From Phaeodactylibacter sp. (GTDB taxonomy: Bacteria > Bacteroidota > Bacteroidia > Chitinophagales > Saprospiraceae): a stretch of DNA of 64,000 nucleotides. The notes under the pieces were generated by a model, which did no database searches, was not told where the DNA came from, and saw only the letters and a list, made by a program, of their open reading frames with translations. The position numbers were made by a program, and so were the translations under genes. Shown here piece after piece: positions 9,445-17,592 of this stretch (its first letter is position 1; each line of letters begins with the position of its first letter). The stretch is taken from positions 21,026 through 85,025 of the forward strand of contig JAGFJD010000364.1 of assembly GCA_024102975.1 (NCBI GenBank), read 5' to 3'.

Positions 9445-9570
9445 CCGGGAAGCGCCAAGATTCGTGCCAGGGGGAAAGGCGCTGATTGTCAATACCTTAC
9501 CGTTTGCTCTTGATTTTTGGGTGTTCGTTATCGGACGATGCTTGTTCGGATGTGGACAATCGCGGGGGGA

Positions 9571-9945
9571 TCAGGCCGCCGGCTTCAGCTTGCCCTCCAA
9601 TTGGAAGATCATTTTATCTTTGATGAGGTTGAAGGCTTCGTAGAAGCCGCCTTCCATGGCTTCCGGGATGGCTTCCAGGATAACGGCATATTTTTTCTGG
9701 GTCAGCGTAAAGTACAAGGTCCTGGCTTCTTCCGAAGTCAATTTGACCGGGAGGACATCGTCGACGATATCGCTGATGGCATCGAATTTCCGGAAGAGGT
9801 TGTTGAGGATGTTGACCAGTTGCCAGTCGATTTCCCCTTCCTTTTTGCCGGCGACAAAGTGTTCGATGAGGTAATGCAGCTGCAGGCAATACACGCCGGC
9901 GTCAACGGTCAACAATAGCCAAAGAAAAAACCGGCCCCGAATCAT
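9571..9945 (-). CDS. Conserved-looking hypothetical protein
   Basis: 124 residues: a short hydrophobic N-terminus (FFLWLLLTVDAGVYCLQ) followed by an amphipathic, charged helical body (KEGEIDWQLVNILNNLFRKF). I do not recognise a family. It lies just downstream of the UPF0175 gene on the same strand with a 23-bp gap. That is the position where a UPF0175 antitoxin's partner would sit, but the sequence is not the usual DUF3368 PIN toxin. The partnership is only inferred from position. Confidence 0.5.
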   Translation of the reverse strand: MIRGRFFLWLLLTVDAGVYCLQLHYLIEHFVAGKKEGEIDWQLVNILNNLFRKFDAISDIVDDVLPVKLTSEEARTLYFTLTQKKYAVILEAIPEAMEGGFYEAFNLIKDKMIFQLEGKLKPAA

Positions 9946-9968
9946 AAATTACCAACCCATTCTTCATC

Positions 9969-10202
9969 TTACTTCAACTTTTGAATATCCCCCATCACAT
10001 CCTCCACCCCCAAGTTCGAAATAGGTATCCCGTTCTCTGAAAGAGCCGTCTCGAACTGAAACCGGGACATCTCAGCTATTTGCGCAGCCTTGCCGATCGT
10101 AACTTTTTGCTGGACATACAATTGAACGGCCAAAGACAGCTTTATCCGCTTTTTCAACTCTTTCTCCGATTCGTTCAAAGTCAGGAGAATGTCGGAGGGC
10201 AA
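9969..10202 (-). CDS. UPF0175 family protein (antitoxin-like HTH)
   Basis: 77 residues with the family core LAVQLYVQQKVTIGKAAQIA followed by EMSRFQFETALSENGIPI, the short HTH characteristic of UPF0175. Members usually act as DNA-binding antitoxins or regulators paired with a PIN-like toxin. No classic DUF3368 gene follows; the adjacent 9571-9945 product is unrelated in sequence. A run of charged residues (NESEKELKKRIKL) precedes the HTH. Confidence 0.72.
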   Translation of the reverse strand: MPSDILLTLNESEKELKKRIKLSLAVQLYVQQKVTIGKAAQIAEMSRFQFETALSENGIPISNLGVEDVMGDIQKLK

Positions 10203-10243
10203 CTCTATTCGTTTGTTTTTCTCATCATACTATAATCCCCCCC

Positions 10244-10300
10244 TCACTCCCTCCTCAACACCTCCGCCGGGTTCACCCGCAGCACCCGCAGCGGCCTGCA
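10244..10300 (-). pseudogene. C-terminal scrap of a third FtsX-type permease
   Basis: Minus-strand translation ends ...PLRVLRVNPAEVLRRE-stop, with the stop at 10244-10246. This is the same NPAEALRxE end carried by the neighbouring permeases. Upstream the frame quickly loses similarity, so only the last ~18 codons survive. It indicates deletion within a permease array. The rest of 10301-10609 holds no recognisable gene. Confidence 0.5.
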
Positions 10301-10609
10301 AGGCAAAAAGCGCAGGCATAGCCCAAGCTACGGCGAGGCTTGGCAACAGTCTACCCCGTACACTGCCTGCCCCGCACACAAAGTGTCGGGGGAGTGTCGG
10401 GGCAGTTAGCGCGCAAAAGAACGAGTCTAAATGTATTAGTTATTATTTTCTGGGGTCTTAACAGTTGAATATATGGCCCGCTGTTTTGTGAAACGGGAAT
10501 TTGACACTATTTTTATTCGAGTGAAGATTGGAGGAGGAGTACAGAAGAATACCCGGTTATCTGGTAATTTTGTCCGTGAATAAAAATCTACTGCAATACT
10601 TTTCAACGA

Positions 10610-11191
10610 ATGCACATAGAGTCGCTCATATCTTACTTCGACAACTACCTTAGGCTGAATGAGGAAGAAAAGGCCTTCGTCCGAAAAAATTTCTTTGAAA
10701 AACGAGTGAGGCGCCGGCAATTCATCCTGCAGGAAGGGGACGTATGCAGGCTCAACACCTTTGTGGCAGAAGGCTGTTTTAGAATGTATATGGTTGACGA
10801 AAAGGGCAGGGAGCACAACCTCCAATTTGCGGTGGAGAACTGGTGGATTGGAGATATTGGGAGTTTCCACAGTGAAAAGCCCAGCAAACTCTATATTGAA
10901 GCAATGGAAAATTCCATAATACTTCAGATAAGAAAAGAAGACCAACTGCGCTTATTTGTCGAGCACCCTAAATTTAACAGAATATTCAGGGTGTTCACGG
11001 AAAATGCATTGGTTAGTTTTCAGAACAGGGTACTGCAAAACATCAGTTCAACGGCAGAAGAAAGATATCTTGACTTCATTGCCCGTTATCCCCATCTTTT
11101 TAATCGCATCTCAAACGTGCAAATAGCATCCTACCTTGGCGTAACTCCCGAATTTCTGAGTACCATCCGCAAAAAACGCTCCCAGCCTTAA
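10610..11191 (+). CDS. Crp/Fnr-family transcriptional regulator
   Basis: 193 residues with a cyclic-nucleotide-binding-like beta roll (about residues 20-115: FILQEGDVCRLNTFVAEGCFRMY...EAMENSIILQI) and a C-terminal winged HTH (SNVQIASYLGVTPEFLSTIRK). No Fnr cysteine cluster is visible, so it probably senses something other than oxygen or is ligand-free, as many Bacteroidota members are. It precedes the lipoprotein gene at 11287 on the same strand and might regulate it. A possible Bacteroidota -7 element (TACTTTT, about 10594) lies just upstream; no Shine-Dalgarno sequence. Confidence 0.9.
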   Translation: MHIESLISYFDNYLRLNEEEKAFVRKNFFEKRVRRRQFILQEGDVCRLNTFVAEGCFRMYMVDEKGREHNLQFAVENWWIGDIGSFHSEKPSKLYIEAMENSIILQIRKEDQLRLFVEHPKFNRIFRVFTENALVSFQNRVLQNISSTAEERYLDFIARYPHLFNRISNVQIASYLGVTPEFLSTIRKKRSQP

Positions 11192-11286
11192 TCTACCTTA
11201 AGGTTTTTTCTTAAAGTACTTTATAGGCGAACCTGCTCAATGCCGGCGACCTTTGTCCTGTCATTAAAACATAAAAATTCAGCGAC

Positions 11287-11787
11287 ATGATCAAGTATTC
11301 AATGTACCTGGCAACGCTAATGCTATTGGTTTCATGCACCAACAATTCAGGTGAACCTGATTATCCACTTCAAAATCAAAATTCAGCCGTCATGCAAAAG
11401 CAGGAAAAAGAAAAAATTGAAGCCTTATTGAGCGAATACAAAAAATCACTCAATACCTCTGACGCAAAACTGGCTCAAAGTTTATATACAAAAGACGGTA
11501 TCTTTATGCCAACGGAAGCGCCTTCGGCGATAGGCTCCGAGAATATCCTGAAATCTTACGATTACATATTCTCGCAAATCCAACTGAACATTGAGTTTTT
11601 CATTGAAGAAATAGAGGTGGAAAATGATCTCGCGTTCGCAACAACCAGTTCAGAGGGCACGACCCTGATCCGTGCAACGGGCGATACCATACCAGAAGCC
11701 AACAGAGAGCTGTTCGTCTTTGAAAAGGTGGATGATGACTGGAAGATCGCCAGATACATGTTCAACAAAACCAGCCCACAGAAATAA
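11287..11787 (+). CDS. NTF2-fold lipoprotein (DUF4440/SnoaL-like)
   Basis: 166 residues starting with a lipoprotein signal peptide whose lipobox is LLVSC (cysteine about residue 17). The mature part has the NTF2/SnoaL pattern: an N-terminal helix (KIEALLSEYKKSLNTSDAKLAQSLYTKDGIFMP), a glycine turn (IGSENI), then antiparallel strands ending FVFEKVDDDWKIARYMFN. Such proteins bind small hydrophobic ligands or catalyse simple isomerisations; the ligand here is unknown. It would be anchored to a cell membrane facing the periplasm. Confidence 0.82.
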   Translation: MIKYSMYLATLMLLVSCTNNSGEPDYPLQNQNSAVMQKQEKEKIEALLSEYKKSLNTSDAKLAQSLYTKDGIFMPTEAPSAIGSENILKSYDYIFSQIQLNIEFFIEEIEVENDLAFATTSSEGTTLIRATGDTIPEANRELFVFEKVDDDWKIARYMFNKTSPQK

Positions 11788-11860
11788 TGATGGAAGCAGC
11801 AGTCACAGCCAAAGCAGGTGACCCGGATGTGATCCACACCACTGGACAAAATGGTTTTGG

Positions 11861-11957
11861 ACACAGAGAGCACTGAGACCAACACAGAGTACACGGAGTG
11901 TTTTCCATTGATAATCAGGTCTCTGTGTGACTCTGTGTCTTCTCTGCGTACTCTGTG
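11861..11957. repeat. Degenerate ACACAGAGnnCAC inverted repeat region
   Basis: Multiple imperfect copies of CACAGAG on one side (11861-11899) face CTCTGTG copies on the other (11918-11957), so the region can fold back on itself. The segment is bracketed by GGATGTGATC at about 11824 and about 11979. It looks like a degraded repetitive element. The rest of 11788-12204 holds no gene. Confidence 0.5.
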
Positions 11958-12204
11958 ACCAGAAAATGTCTAGTAGTATGGATGTGATCGAGATTCAAGA
12001 AATGCCCTAGCCGGAAATCAGACCCGGCTGGGTGCTTATCAAGGCGAAGGCATTTGGCCTTAGCCGCTCAGAGGCTGTTTACCGGAAGGGAGGAATTCTC
12101 CAGGCGTTACATTTCCACGAATTCAAGGGATAATGTGTTACCGGGATATAATTCCGCGTAAAGCTTGTGACAAGCTCATTTCCGTAAACGATCTGTAAAC
12201 GAAA

Positions 12205-12243
12205 CTAAAAAAGCCCTTGCAAGTCACTGACTTACAAGGGCTT
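12205..12243 (-). terminator. Intrinsic terminator reading leftward, originally of tRNA-Gln
   Basis: On the minus strand a 9-bp stem (AAGCCCTTG/CAAGGGCTT, 12211-12219 with 12235-12243) plus an inner 6-bp stem (AAGTCA/TGACTT) is followed by a run of six T (12207-12212 on the minus strand). It points away from the element. It begins 14 bp beyond the left att repeat, exactly where the tRNA-Gln terminator would be if the element were removed. I infer it was separated from the tRNA by the insertion. Confidence 0.75.
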
Positions 12244-12256
12244 AAGTTGAATTGAA

Positions 12257-12270
12257 GTAGACCCACTAGG
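12257..12270. repeat. Left attachment repeat (attL core)
   Basis: GTAGACCCACTAGG is identical to 63678-63691, the 3' end of the tRNA-Gln gene. It is the only remnant of the tRNA at this end and marks the left junction of the element, 186 bp before the integrase start. Confidence 0.88.
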
Positions 12271-12383
12271 TCTGATATCTTGAGGCGGTTTCGCCGGGTT
12301 TTCCACTGAATAGCCCAAAAATAAGCTATTCGGGAGACATTTCCAAAGGGAAATTACCCTGCAAGTGGAAAAGACGGGAACAC

Positions 12384-12406
12384 AAACGACTGCTAAAACG
12401 ACTGCT
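12384..12406 (+). repeat. Integrase arm-type direct repeats, left end
   Basis: Two copies of AAACGACTGCT (12384-12394 and 12396-12406), 12 bp apart. The same pair recurs at 63600-63621 near the other end. Paired short repeats between att core and integrase gene are the usual arm sites bound by the N-terminal domain of tyrosine integrases. Inverted repeats (TTTTCCACT/AGTGGAAAA; GAATAGC/GCTATTC) also lie at 12299-12375. Confidence 0.7.
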
Positions 12407-12455
12407 ATGCATTATTAGCGGTTAGAGGGTATTTTGGTGGTAAATCCAGTTTATC

Positions 12456-13805
12456 ATGGGTAAATTACCAAAACCTAGATTTAACCTGAAATCGCCGAAA
12501 GCTAAAAGAGAAACCCTGATTTTAATGTTTTTCAGGTACCGGGGGAAAAGGCTCCAATATTCCACCGGCCTGAACATCCACCCCAAAGATTGGGATACAA
12601 AAGCCCAGAGGCCGATTGCTCAGGCAAGGCGGCAAGACCTGTTTGTTATTGAGAGGGAACTGGATAACCTCTCTACCTACTGCATGGACATCTTCATAGG
12701 GAAAGATTACGGCGCTATCAGCGTCGAAGAGTTCAAGAGGCAGTTAGATATTAAAATGGGCAAAACGGCAATTCCTGATGCCCCGCAGGGCGATCAGGAA
12801 CCGGAAGAAAAGACACCTTCCTTTTTTGAGTTCATCGAACAGGAGATTGCGGAAATGAAGGCTACCAATATGAAACAGGGTAGCCTGAAGGTATTCAAAA
12901 GGCATGCCGCCATTTTGAAGGAATTCGCCCTGGAACAGTTCCCGGACGGGAAAATGTTTGCCTATGAGGATGTTGACTGGAATTTCCGGCTGAAGCTGAT
13001 CGACTGGCTTGCCGGAAGGAACGTCCAGCTCGCCTATGGCAATAAGACCTTGAAGATCCTCCGGCAGTATTTGGAACGTGCCAGAAGAAAGAAGCTGCAC
13101 GGCAACACCGACTATCAGGGAGTAGGGTGGACAGTTACCCGCAAAAAAGCTACCGGGCAGAAGGTCATTCTCACATTGGAAGAACTCAATCATCTTGCCG
13201 GCCTGAAACTCTCCGGCCATCTGGCAAAGGTGCGTGACATCTGTCTGATCGGGGCAGGGACAGGGCAGCGCTACAGCGACTTTTCCAGATACACTCCTGA
13301 TAACTTCTACAAGACTCTGAATGGCATTTCCATCCTATCGCTGATCTCTACAAAGACCGACACTCCGGCAAAGATTCCCCTTAATCTCTTTACCTGGCTT
13401 ATCCCGGTACTGGAAAAGCATGGCTATTCCACGCCGAAGATGTCCATGCAGAAATTTAATGACGGCATAAAGGAAGTTTGCAAGCTGGCAGGCTTTGACG
13501 AACAGGTATTGAAGATAGAACAATATATGGGGCGCAAGGCCAGAGTGGAGAAATACCATGCTCCGAAATATGAGGAGGTTTCCTCCCATATCTGCCGCCG
13601 GAGTTTTGCTACCAACCTCTACCGCATGGGCTACCGCCTTGCCCAGATCATGCCGCTGACCGGTCATGCAACGGAATCTCAACTGAGGGAATATATCGGT
13701 ATAGATAACGAGATGAACGCCGAGGAAATAGCCTTCAGCATTATGGAGCGAAGGAATAATGGCCGGAAGGGTTCCGCAGGAACTTTGAAGGTCGTCAATT
13801 CTTAG
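12456..13805 (+). CDS. int: Tyrosine recombinase (site-specific integrase)
   Basis: 449 residues with the three-part layout of Bacteroidota integrases: an N-terminal arm-binding domain (about 1-95, with LKSPKAKRETLILMFFRYRGKRL split by a turn), a SAM-like core-binding domain (about 105-215) and a C-terminal catalytic domain. Catalytic residues seen are Arg in GTGQRYSDF (about 271), His-x-x-Arg in HICRRSF (about 377-380), His in LTGHAT (about 403) and the nucleophile Tyr in REYIGID (about 412). It would cut and rejoin attP with the tRNA-Gln site. It sits 186 bp inside the left junction. A copy of the recurring GCTGCTGAAAAGAAAAA motif overlaps its stop codon region. Confidence 0.96.
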   Translation: MGKLPKPRFNLKSPKAKRETLILMFFRYRGKRLQYSTGLNIHPKDWDTKAQRPIAQARRQDLFVIERELDNLSTYCMDIFIGKDYGAISVEEFKRQLDIKMGKTAIPDAPQGDQEPEEKTPSFFEFIEQEIAEMKATNMKQGSLKVFKRHAAILKEFALEQFPDGKMFAYEDVDWNFRLKLIDWLAGRNVQLAYGNKTLKILRQYLERARRKKLHGNTDYQGVGWTVTRKKATGQKVILTLEELNHLAGLKLSGHLAKVRDICLIGAGTGQRYSDFSRYTPDNFYKTLNGISILSLISTKTDTPAKIPLNLFTWLIPVLEKHGYSTPKMSMQKFNDGIKEVCKLAGFDEQVLKIEQYMGRKARVEKYHAPKYEEVSSHICRRSFATNLYRMGYRLAQIMPLTGHATESQLREYIGIDNEMNAEEIAFSIMERRNNGRKGSAGTLKVVNS

Positions 13806-13822
13806 CTGCTGAAAAGAAAAAA
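13805..13822 (+). repeat. Recurring directional motif, copy 1
   Basis: GCTGCTGAAAAGAAAAAA starting at the last base of the integrase stop codon. It is one of six core copies on the + strand of the element; see the findings. Confidence 0.75.
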
Positions 13823-13847
13823 TTGTCAAACCGTAAAATAACATCCA

Positions 13848-14549
13848 ATGCAAAATATGTTAATCAACGATGATTTCAGGAAGTCGATAAAGCGCTTGCG
13901 CTCCGTTCTGCCGGTGCTGAGTTTTGGGCTGCTGATCTCCACTTACCTGATCTCCGCCATAATAATGGGCATCTTTCATGCCCAGAATGCTCCCAATGCC
14001 GGGTTTATGATTGCCGCCTTCCTGGTGCCGCTTGCCATTCAGGCGGGGAGGGGAACACTGGTGTTCTTCTTCCAGCTGAACCCTGCCCATATTCAGGGCA
14101 AATATTCCTTCGGGATAATCGCCGCTACTGCCCTGCTTGTCCTTTCCCTGGCCGAAGCCTATCTGGTTTTGAATCCGCATGGATTCTCATGGATTATATC
14201 CGTCTCAACGCTGATGCTGATCGGCTGGGTGGTTGAGATAATGATCCTTAAGGAAACCATTTTTGCAACTCAGATAGAGTTGTTTCAGGACAAGGCGATG
14301 TGGCAGGAGGTGAGGGGGTTCTATATCGCCCGGACGGAAATGCAGCAATTTCTGGAAGGGCTGGATAACGGTAAAGTGCCAGCTTTGCCGATAGCGGAGA
14401 GCGAGGCCAGTGAGCCAGAAGAGGAAAAAGCGGAGGCTTTGCCGCCTCCGGAGAACAGGGCGCTTGGCCTGCTTCAGGAACTGAATAAACATTTGGAGGG
14501 AAAAGTACCCAGCCCTTCCCTGAACGGCCAGGAGAAGGGCAGCAACTGA
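13848..14549 (+). CDS. Integral membrane protein of unknown function
   Basis: 233 residues with four predicted TM segments (about 22-44, 52-72, 85-103, 112-132). A cytosolic charged C-terminal tail of about 90 residues is rich in Glu and Pro (ESEASEPEEEKAEALPPPENR). The first gene after the integrase, it may be co-transcribed with the following small gene, whose frame overlaps its stop (CTGA). I do not recognise a family. The tail could hold a protein interaction surface; nothing in the sequence ties it to transfer or integration. Confidence 0.75.
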   Translation: MQNMLINDDFRKSIKRLRSVLPVLSFGLLISTYLISAIIMGIFHAQNAPNAGFMIAAFLVPLAIQAGRGTLVFFFQLNPAHIQGKYSFGIIAATALLVLSLAEAYLVLNPHGFSWIISVSTLMLIGWVVEIMILKETIFATQIELFQDKAMWQEVRGFYIARTEMQQFLEGLDNGKVPALPIAESEASEPEEEKAEALPPPENRALGLLQELNKHLEGKVPSPSLNGQEKGSN

Positions 14550-14800
14550 CAAGTGCCACATTTTACGGTGTTACCCTCGATAAGGATGATCCGTTTTTAG
14601 GCCATAACCTTGACCGGCTGGAAAAGCGGTTCCGGGAGCGTTATTATTCTTCGGTGGAGAAAAACCGGCAGAGGAAGAAAGAGAGCAAAGCCCCGCATCA
14701 GACGGTTTTAAAGTCTATGGAGGATAATAGAAAACGGTTTATGATGGCAAGATTACTGCGGCATGTTCTTCTTGAAGAGGAGCTGAATCTTGAGATTTAA
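14546..14800 (+). CDS. Small basic protein overlapping the upstream stop, probable CTG start
   Basis: An 84-codon frame reads LTSATFYGVTLDKDDPFLGH, continues with a strongly charged helix (DRLEKRFRERYYSSVEKNRQRKKES given here in two parts: DRLEKRFRERYY and SSVEKNRQRKKES), and ends in HVLLEEELNLEI. There is no ATG, GTG or TTG in frame before the upstream in-frame stop at 14486. The only plausible start is CTG at 14546, overlapping the previous stop as CTGA, the position where ATGA coupling would be expected. Codon use and composition match its neighbours, so I think it is real. Function unknown; the basic helix could bind nucleic acid. Confidence 0.6.
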   Translation: MTSATFYGVTLDKDDPFLGHNLDRLEKRFRERYYSSVEKNRQRKKESKAPHQTVLKSMEDNRKRFMMARLLRHVLLEEELNLEI

Positions 14801-14939
14801 TGACCTTTTAAGGAGCCCTTCTGTAGATAGAAGGGTTTCCTTTATATACAATCACGTTTCGGTTTCCCCTGCTTTTTACACTCTGTATATTAGCTATTGA
14901 GGTTATCTTCAGCTATTCAGCTCTAGCTGAAAGTCGCAT

Positions 14940-15149
14940 TCATTTGAATACTTCGAATATTGAAACTTCAGCATGTCCTTTCGAAATCTTCTGGGTATGT
15001 CCATCGTGAATCGAAAACTGTGCTGCTAATTCTATAGCTTCTTTTGCTTCTTCTTTAGATTCAAACTCATAACCAAGCCCATTGCCTTCTTCGTTAAGTA
15101 AAGAAGCGGGAAACCACTGCCCTTTTCGAAAAACAAATACTTTGTACAT
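14940..15149 (-). CDS. Small hypothetical protein
   Basis: 69 residues, soluble, starting MYKVFVFRKGQWFPASLLNE. It has a helix (SKEEAKEAIELAAQFSI) and a histidine-containing turn (HDGHTQKISKGHAEV). It looks like a single compact alpha/beta domain. The gap 14801-14939 holds nothing clear. Not recognised. Confidence 0.6.
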   Translation of the reverse strand: MYKVFVFRKGQWFPASLLNEEGNGLGYEFESKEEAKEAIELAAQFSIHDGHTQKISKGHAEVSIFEVFK

Positions 15150-15289
15150 AGCATAAAAGTTTAGTTAATGAGTTGTACGTTAATCAGGGTTTTATGTTTT
15201 GATCAGTTAAAAAGAAATTTATTTCCCATAGTTAAGATTTATATCTGAAATCGAGATTAGAATGGGATTTCTCTATGTTAAAAGAAAAG

Positions 15290-15442
15290 TTAATCACTTT
15301 GATTCTGCCATTCCCCACATTTCGGACAATACCCGTCTCCGATATATTGATGATAGGTTACCTCGATACTGCCGCAATGGATACAGGTTACAGGCTCCAG
15401 ATTGAAGCCTGCTTCCTTGATGTCTTTTACTGTATAGTACAT
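15290..15442 (-). CDS. 50-residue zinc-ribbon protein
   Basis: The minus frame from the ATG complementary to 15440-15442 gives MYYTVKDIKEAGFNLEPVTC, then IHCGSIEVTYHQYIGDGY, then CPKCGEWQNQSD-stop. It has two Cys-x2-Cys knuckles (CIHC and CPKC), a minimal zinc ribbon. A strong Shine-Dalgarno sequence (CAGGAGG, then TAACATC, then ATG) lies inside the end of the upstream gene, which it overlaps by 16 bp, so the two are translationally coupled. Such small ribbons often bind nucleic acid or another protein; the role here is unknown. Confidence 0.78.
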   Translation of the reverse strand: MYYTVKDIKEAGFNLEPVTCIHCGSIEVTYHQYIGDGYCPKCGEWQNQSD

Positions 15443-15939
15443 GATGTTACCTCCTGCCCGTACATGACATATTGCCCGGCGATTTCCTGAATGGTTCCGT
15501 CAAGGATTATAGCCTGTCCGGTAGAGCATCTTCCCCAATATTTGCCATAATCGGTAGAAAGCACCGGCTGGCCTACATTTCTGAGTTTATCAAACAACCA
15601 TCCTGAAACCTGCCACCATTCATAGATTTCATGGGGTTCAGGATCAAAGCCTAGTTCATAAGCTCTTGCTTCTCTTTCATCAAAAGCAATTTCCCATACC
15701 TCTTCCAGTTCTTCACCTTCAAGATTTTCGCAAAGGAAAGATTCTATTGTTTCCAGGCTGTCATCGTAGAGGTTTTCAATATTTTCATAGCTGAAACCGG
15801 CTTTCCCGATGAAGGGAATATCGCTGTGTTTAAGCATATCATTGACCATACAGGAAGCACATTGGATAATATCCCTTGCTATGTACCTTTCCGCCAGTTC
15901 GTGAATCTCTTTTGAATATCCATAATATGACTCTGTCAT
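15427..15939 (-). CDS. Hypothetical acidic protein with a structured leader
   Basis: 170 residues, acidic, with several Trp and Tyr residues (HEIYEWWQVSGWLFDKL; TDYGKYWGRCSTGQA) and cysteines in IIQCASC. It resembles small orphan proteins of mobile elements but I cannot name a family. The start ATG (15937-15939) follows GAGAGG. Upstream is the three-hairpin leader (15968-16104) shared with other element genes, so expression is probably controlled with theirs. It overlaps the downstream zinc-ribbon gene. Confidence 0.68.
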   Translation of the reverse strand: MTESYYGYSKEIHELAERYIARDIIQCASCMVNDMLKHSDIPFIGKAGFSYENIENLYDDSLETIESFLCENLEGEELEEVWEIAFDEREARAYELGFDPEPHEIYEWWQVSGWLFDKLRNVGQPVLSTDYGKYWGRCSTGQAIILDGTIQEIAGQYVMYGQEVTSCTIQ

Positions 15940-15967
15940 TTCATCCTCTCTATATTGTATTGTTAAA

Positions 15968-16104
15968 GGGTATAAAGCCTGTTGCTCTATACCCTTCTGC
16001 CTTCCGGCGAGGATGGGGTAACAACTGCATAGAGGAGGGGAATCACCTGATCTGCACGAAGGAAGATCGGGGAAACCTCTTGCGGGCGTGAGGGTGAAAC
16101 CCCT
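15968..16104 (-). promoter_or_regulatory. Three-hairpin leader RNA, copy A
   Basis: Read on the minus strand toward the gene at 15939: hairpin 1 (GGGGTTTCACCC, 16091-16104); hairpin 2 (GCC-GGAA-GGC, 15999-16008); hairpin 3 (GGGTATAGAGC...GCTTTATACCC, 15968-15994). Then an A-rich linker and a Shine-Dalgarno sequence. The CCATCCTCGCCGGAAGGCAG stretch is identical in copy B at 46.58 kb, and the stems vary in a compensatory way in copies B and D. Confidence 0.65.
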
Positions 16105-16183
16105 TAGAAAAACTCCCTGAAATGTTAAAAACTGTTAAAGTTTGCTGTTTTTGGCTATTCCCGTCTTTTCCCAGAAGGTTTCA

Positions 16184-16240
16184 GATGATTTCATTTGATA
16201 CCGTACCTGTTTTTCCTGCTTTTCCAGATGATTCCATTTC
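16184..16240 (+). repeat. Direct repeat upstream of the HTH gene
   Basis: CAGATGATTTCATTTG (about 16184) and CAGATGATTCCATTTC (about 16224) lie 40 bp apart, each after a TTTTCC stretch. Spacing of about four helical turns and position before the excisionase-like gene suggest an operator or accessory binding site. Confidence 0.45.
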
Positions 16241-16344
16241 GTTTCATTTTAACGCTTAATGGGCTGATTTTCTGTGATTTGCAGAAGAGAATCCTGCCCC
16301 ATATATTGCGGTTATATCAATCAGATCACTCTAAAATCAGCATC

Positions 16345-16650
16345 ATGGAAAACAATAACATCATCCTGCACTCGATCACTCCTGCCGAGTTGAAAGCAAT
16401 GATCCGGGAACTTGTTAAAGAGGAATTTGACGTAATGAATCGGGAACTTCAGCGGGTGATGGGAGAGGACGACCTGGTCAGCACCGGCACGGCCTGCCGG
16501 TTGCTTGGGGTATGCTCCAAGGTTTTACGCTACCTGGTGAATGAAGGGCATTTCACCGTATTTCATCATATGAAGGAGCGGCGGTTTATCCGGGCGGAAC
16601 TGCTGGAATTCAGGAATAAGCATAGGGTGAGTAGGTTGAAAAGAGTTTGA
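16345..16650 (+). CDS. HTH DNA-binding protein (excisionase/MerR-like fold)
   Basis: 101 residues from ATG 16345. An N-terminal amphipathic helix (SITPAELKAMIRELVKEEFD) is followed by a winged HTH of the HTH_17/excisionase kind: DLVSTGTACRLLGVCSKVLR, then YLVNEGHFTVFHHMKERRFI, then RAELLEFRNK. Family members help tyrosine integrases excise elements or regulate transfer genes. A longer frame opens upstream, but the ATG at 16345 gives the usual length. A second protein of the same type lies at the other end (63092-63382), so the two may share excision and regulatory roles. Confidence 0.78.
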   Translation: MENNNIILHSITPAELKAMIRELVKEEFDVMNRELQRVMGEDDLVSTGTACRLLGVCSKVLRYLVNEGHFTVFHHMKERRFIRAELLEFRNKHRVSRLKRV

Positions 16651-16694
16651 TCATATAAAATATGAAATTCCTGCCCCGCCAGAAGCCAAGTTCC

Positions 16695-17507
16695 TTATTC
16701 AAGGTTGCTTATGGATTTATCTAATCTACGATGAATTAATGATATTAAACTCATCATATCCAGAGCATCTTCTTCATTTATTTCCCATTTGATCTTTGGA
16801 GCGTGTGCTGTTGTATTTCTAAATGTTCCAAACATTCCCTTGAGCAAGTTTGAAAAACCTTTCTGTTCACTTTCATCTGTTTCTGTTTTTAAATCATTAA
16901 TTTTAATCAACGGGTTTTTAATTGAGAAAGCTTTCTCTATCAAAGGGACTGTATCCTCTGTAAGGCCAGTTTTCTCTCTGATTTTATCTGCTACGCTTTT
17001 TGCTGCCTCAAAAACAGAATGAAAATAGTTTTCAGCCAGTAATTCTGCTCTGCAATAATTATAAATCTCGGGGTGGGTATTACGTTCCTGTAATTTATGC
17101 TTGAATCTATTTGCTCTCTTCTCAGCTTCTGAAATGGTAGTTGAAATTTTTGTTTTTGAGAATTTCCCTGTCTCTTTAAGTTCTAATCCAATAAATGAAA
17201 GTACCTTATTCAGTTCAAACCTCAAATCCTCAAATTCCTCTTTTCTTCCAATAAATCTTGCTGGGTTGATTGATTTTTGGATAAAAGATAAAATGTTATT
17301 CGAGAATTGTTTCTTATTTTGGAAGTCAGCAAATGCATTGTAAAGCCTTTTCCATTTAGTATTTGTTGGATCAATATCAGGTATTTTACTGTCTCCCAAA
17401 ATTTTACCAATCTCTGTTCCTGTTAAACCTCTATTAGTATCTGCAACTATTTTACAAATACTTTCCAATATTTCGGACTTTATTGGTGGCTCAAATCTTT
17501 TTTTCAT
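16695..17507 (-). CDS. TIGR02391 (Ymh-type) family protein
   Basis: 270 residues from the ATG complementary to 17505-17507; an upstream ATG would add 11 residues. The C-terminal ~125 residues match my recollection of TIGR02391: CRAELLAENYFHSVFEAAKS, then VADKIREKTGL, then EQKGFSNLLKGMFGTFRNTT, then AHAPKIKWEI and ISLIHRRLD. The RN-T-AH core resembles HEPN-type ribonuclease motifs (R-x4-6-H), which suggests an abortive-infection role; that is an inference. The gene is markedly AT-rich compared with the element backbone and pairs with a membrane protein gene just upstream. Confidence 0.78.
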   Translation of the reverse strand: MKKRFEPPIKSEILESICKIVADTNRGLTGTEIGKILGDSKIPDIDPTNTKWKRLYNAFADFQNKKQFSNNILSFIQKSINPARFIGRKEEFEDLRFELNKVLSFIGLELKETGKFSKTKISTTISEAEKRANRFKHKLQERNTHPEIYNYCRAELLAENYFHSVFEAAKSVADKIREKTGLTEDTVPLIEKAFSIKNPLIKINDLKTETDESEQKGFSNLLKGMFGTFRNTTAHAPKIKWEINEEDALDMMSLISLIHRRLDKSISNLE

Positions 17508-17592
17508 TTGTCCAAATTTCCATAGGAGTTCTATAATCAAACTTTCACTTTTATAGAAATCGTTTAATATTTAATAAACATTTTATTGTGCT

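Noticed and set aside
10189..10461. 90-codon + strand frame
   Set aside because: Proline/alanine-rich translation over a permease remnant and non-coding DNA; no support.
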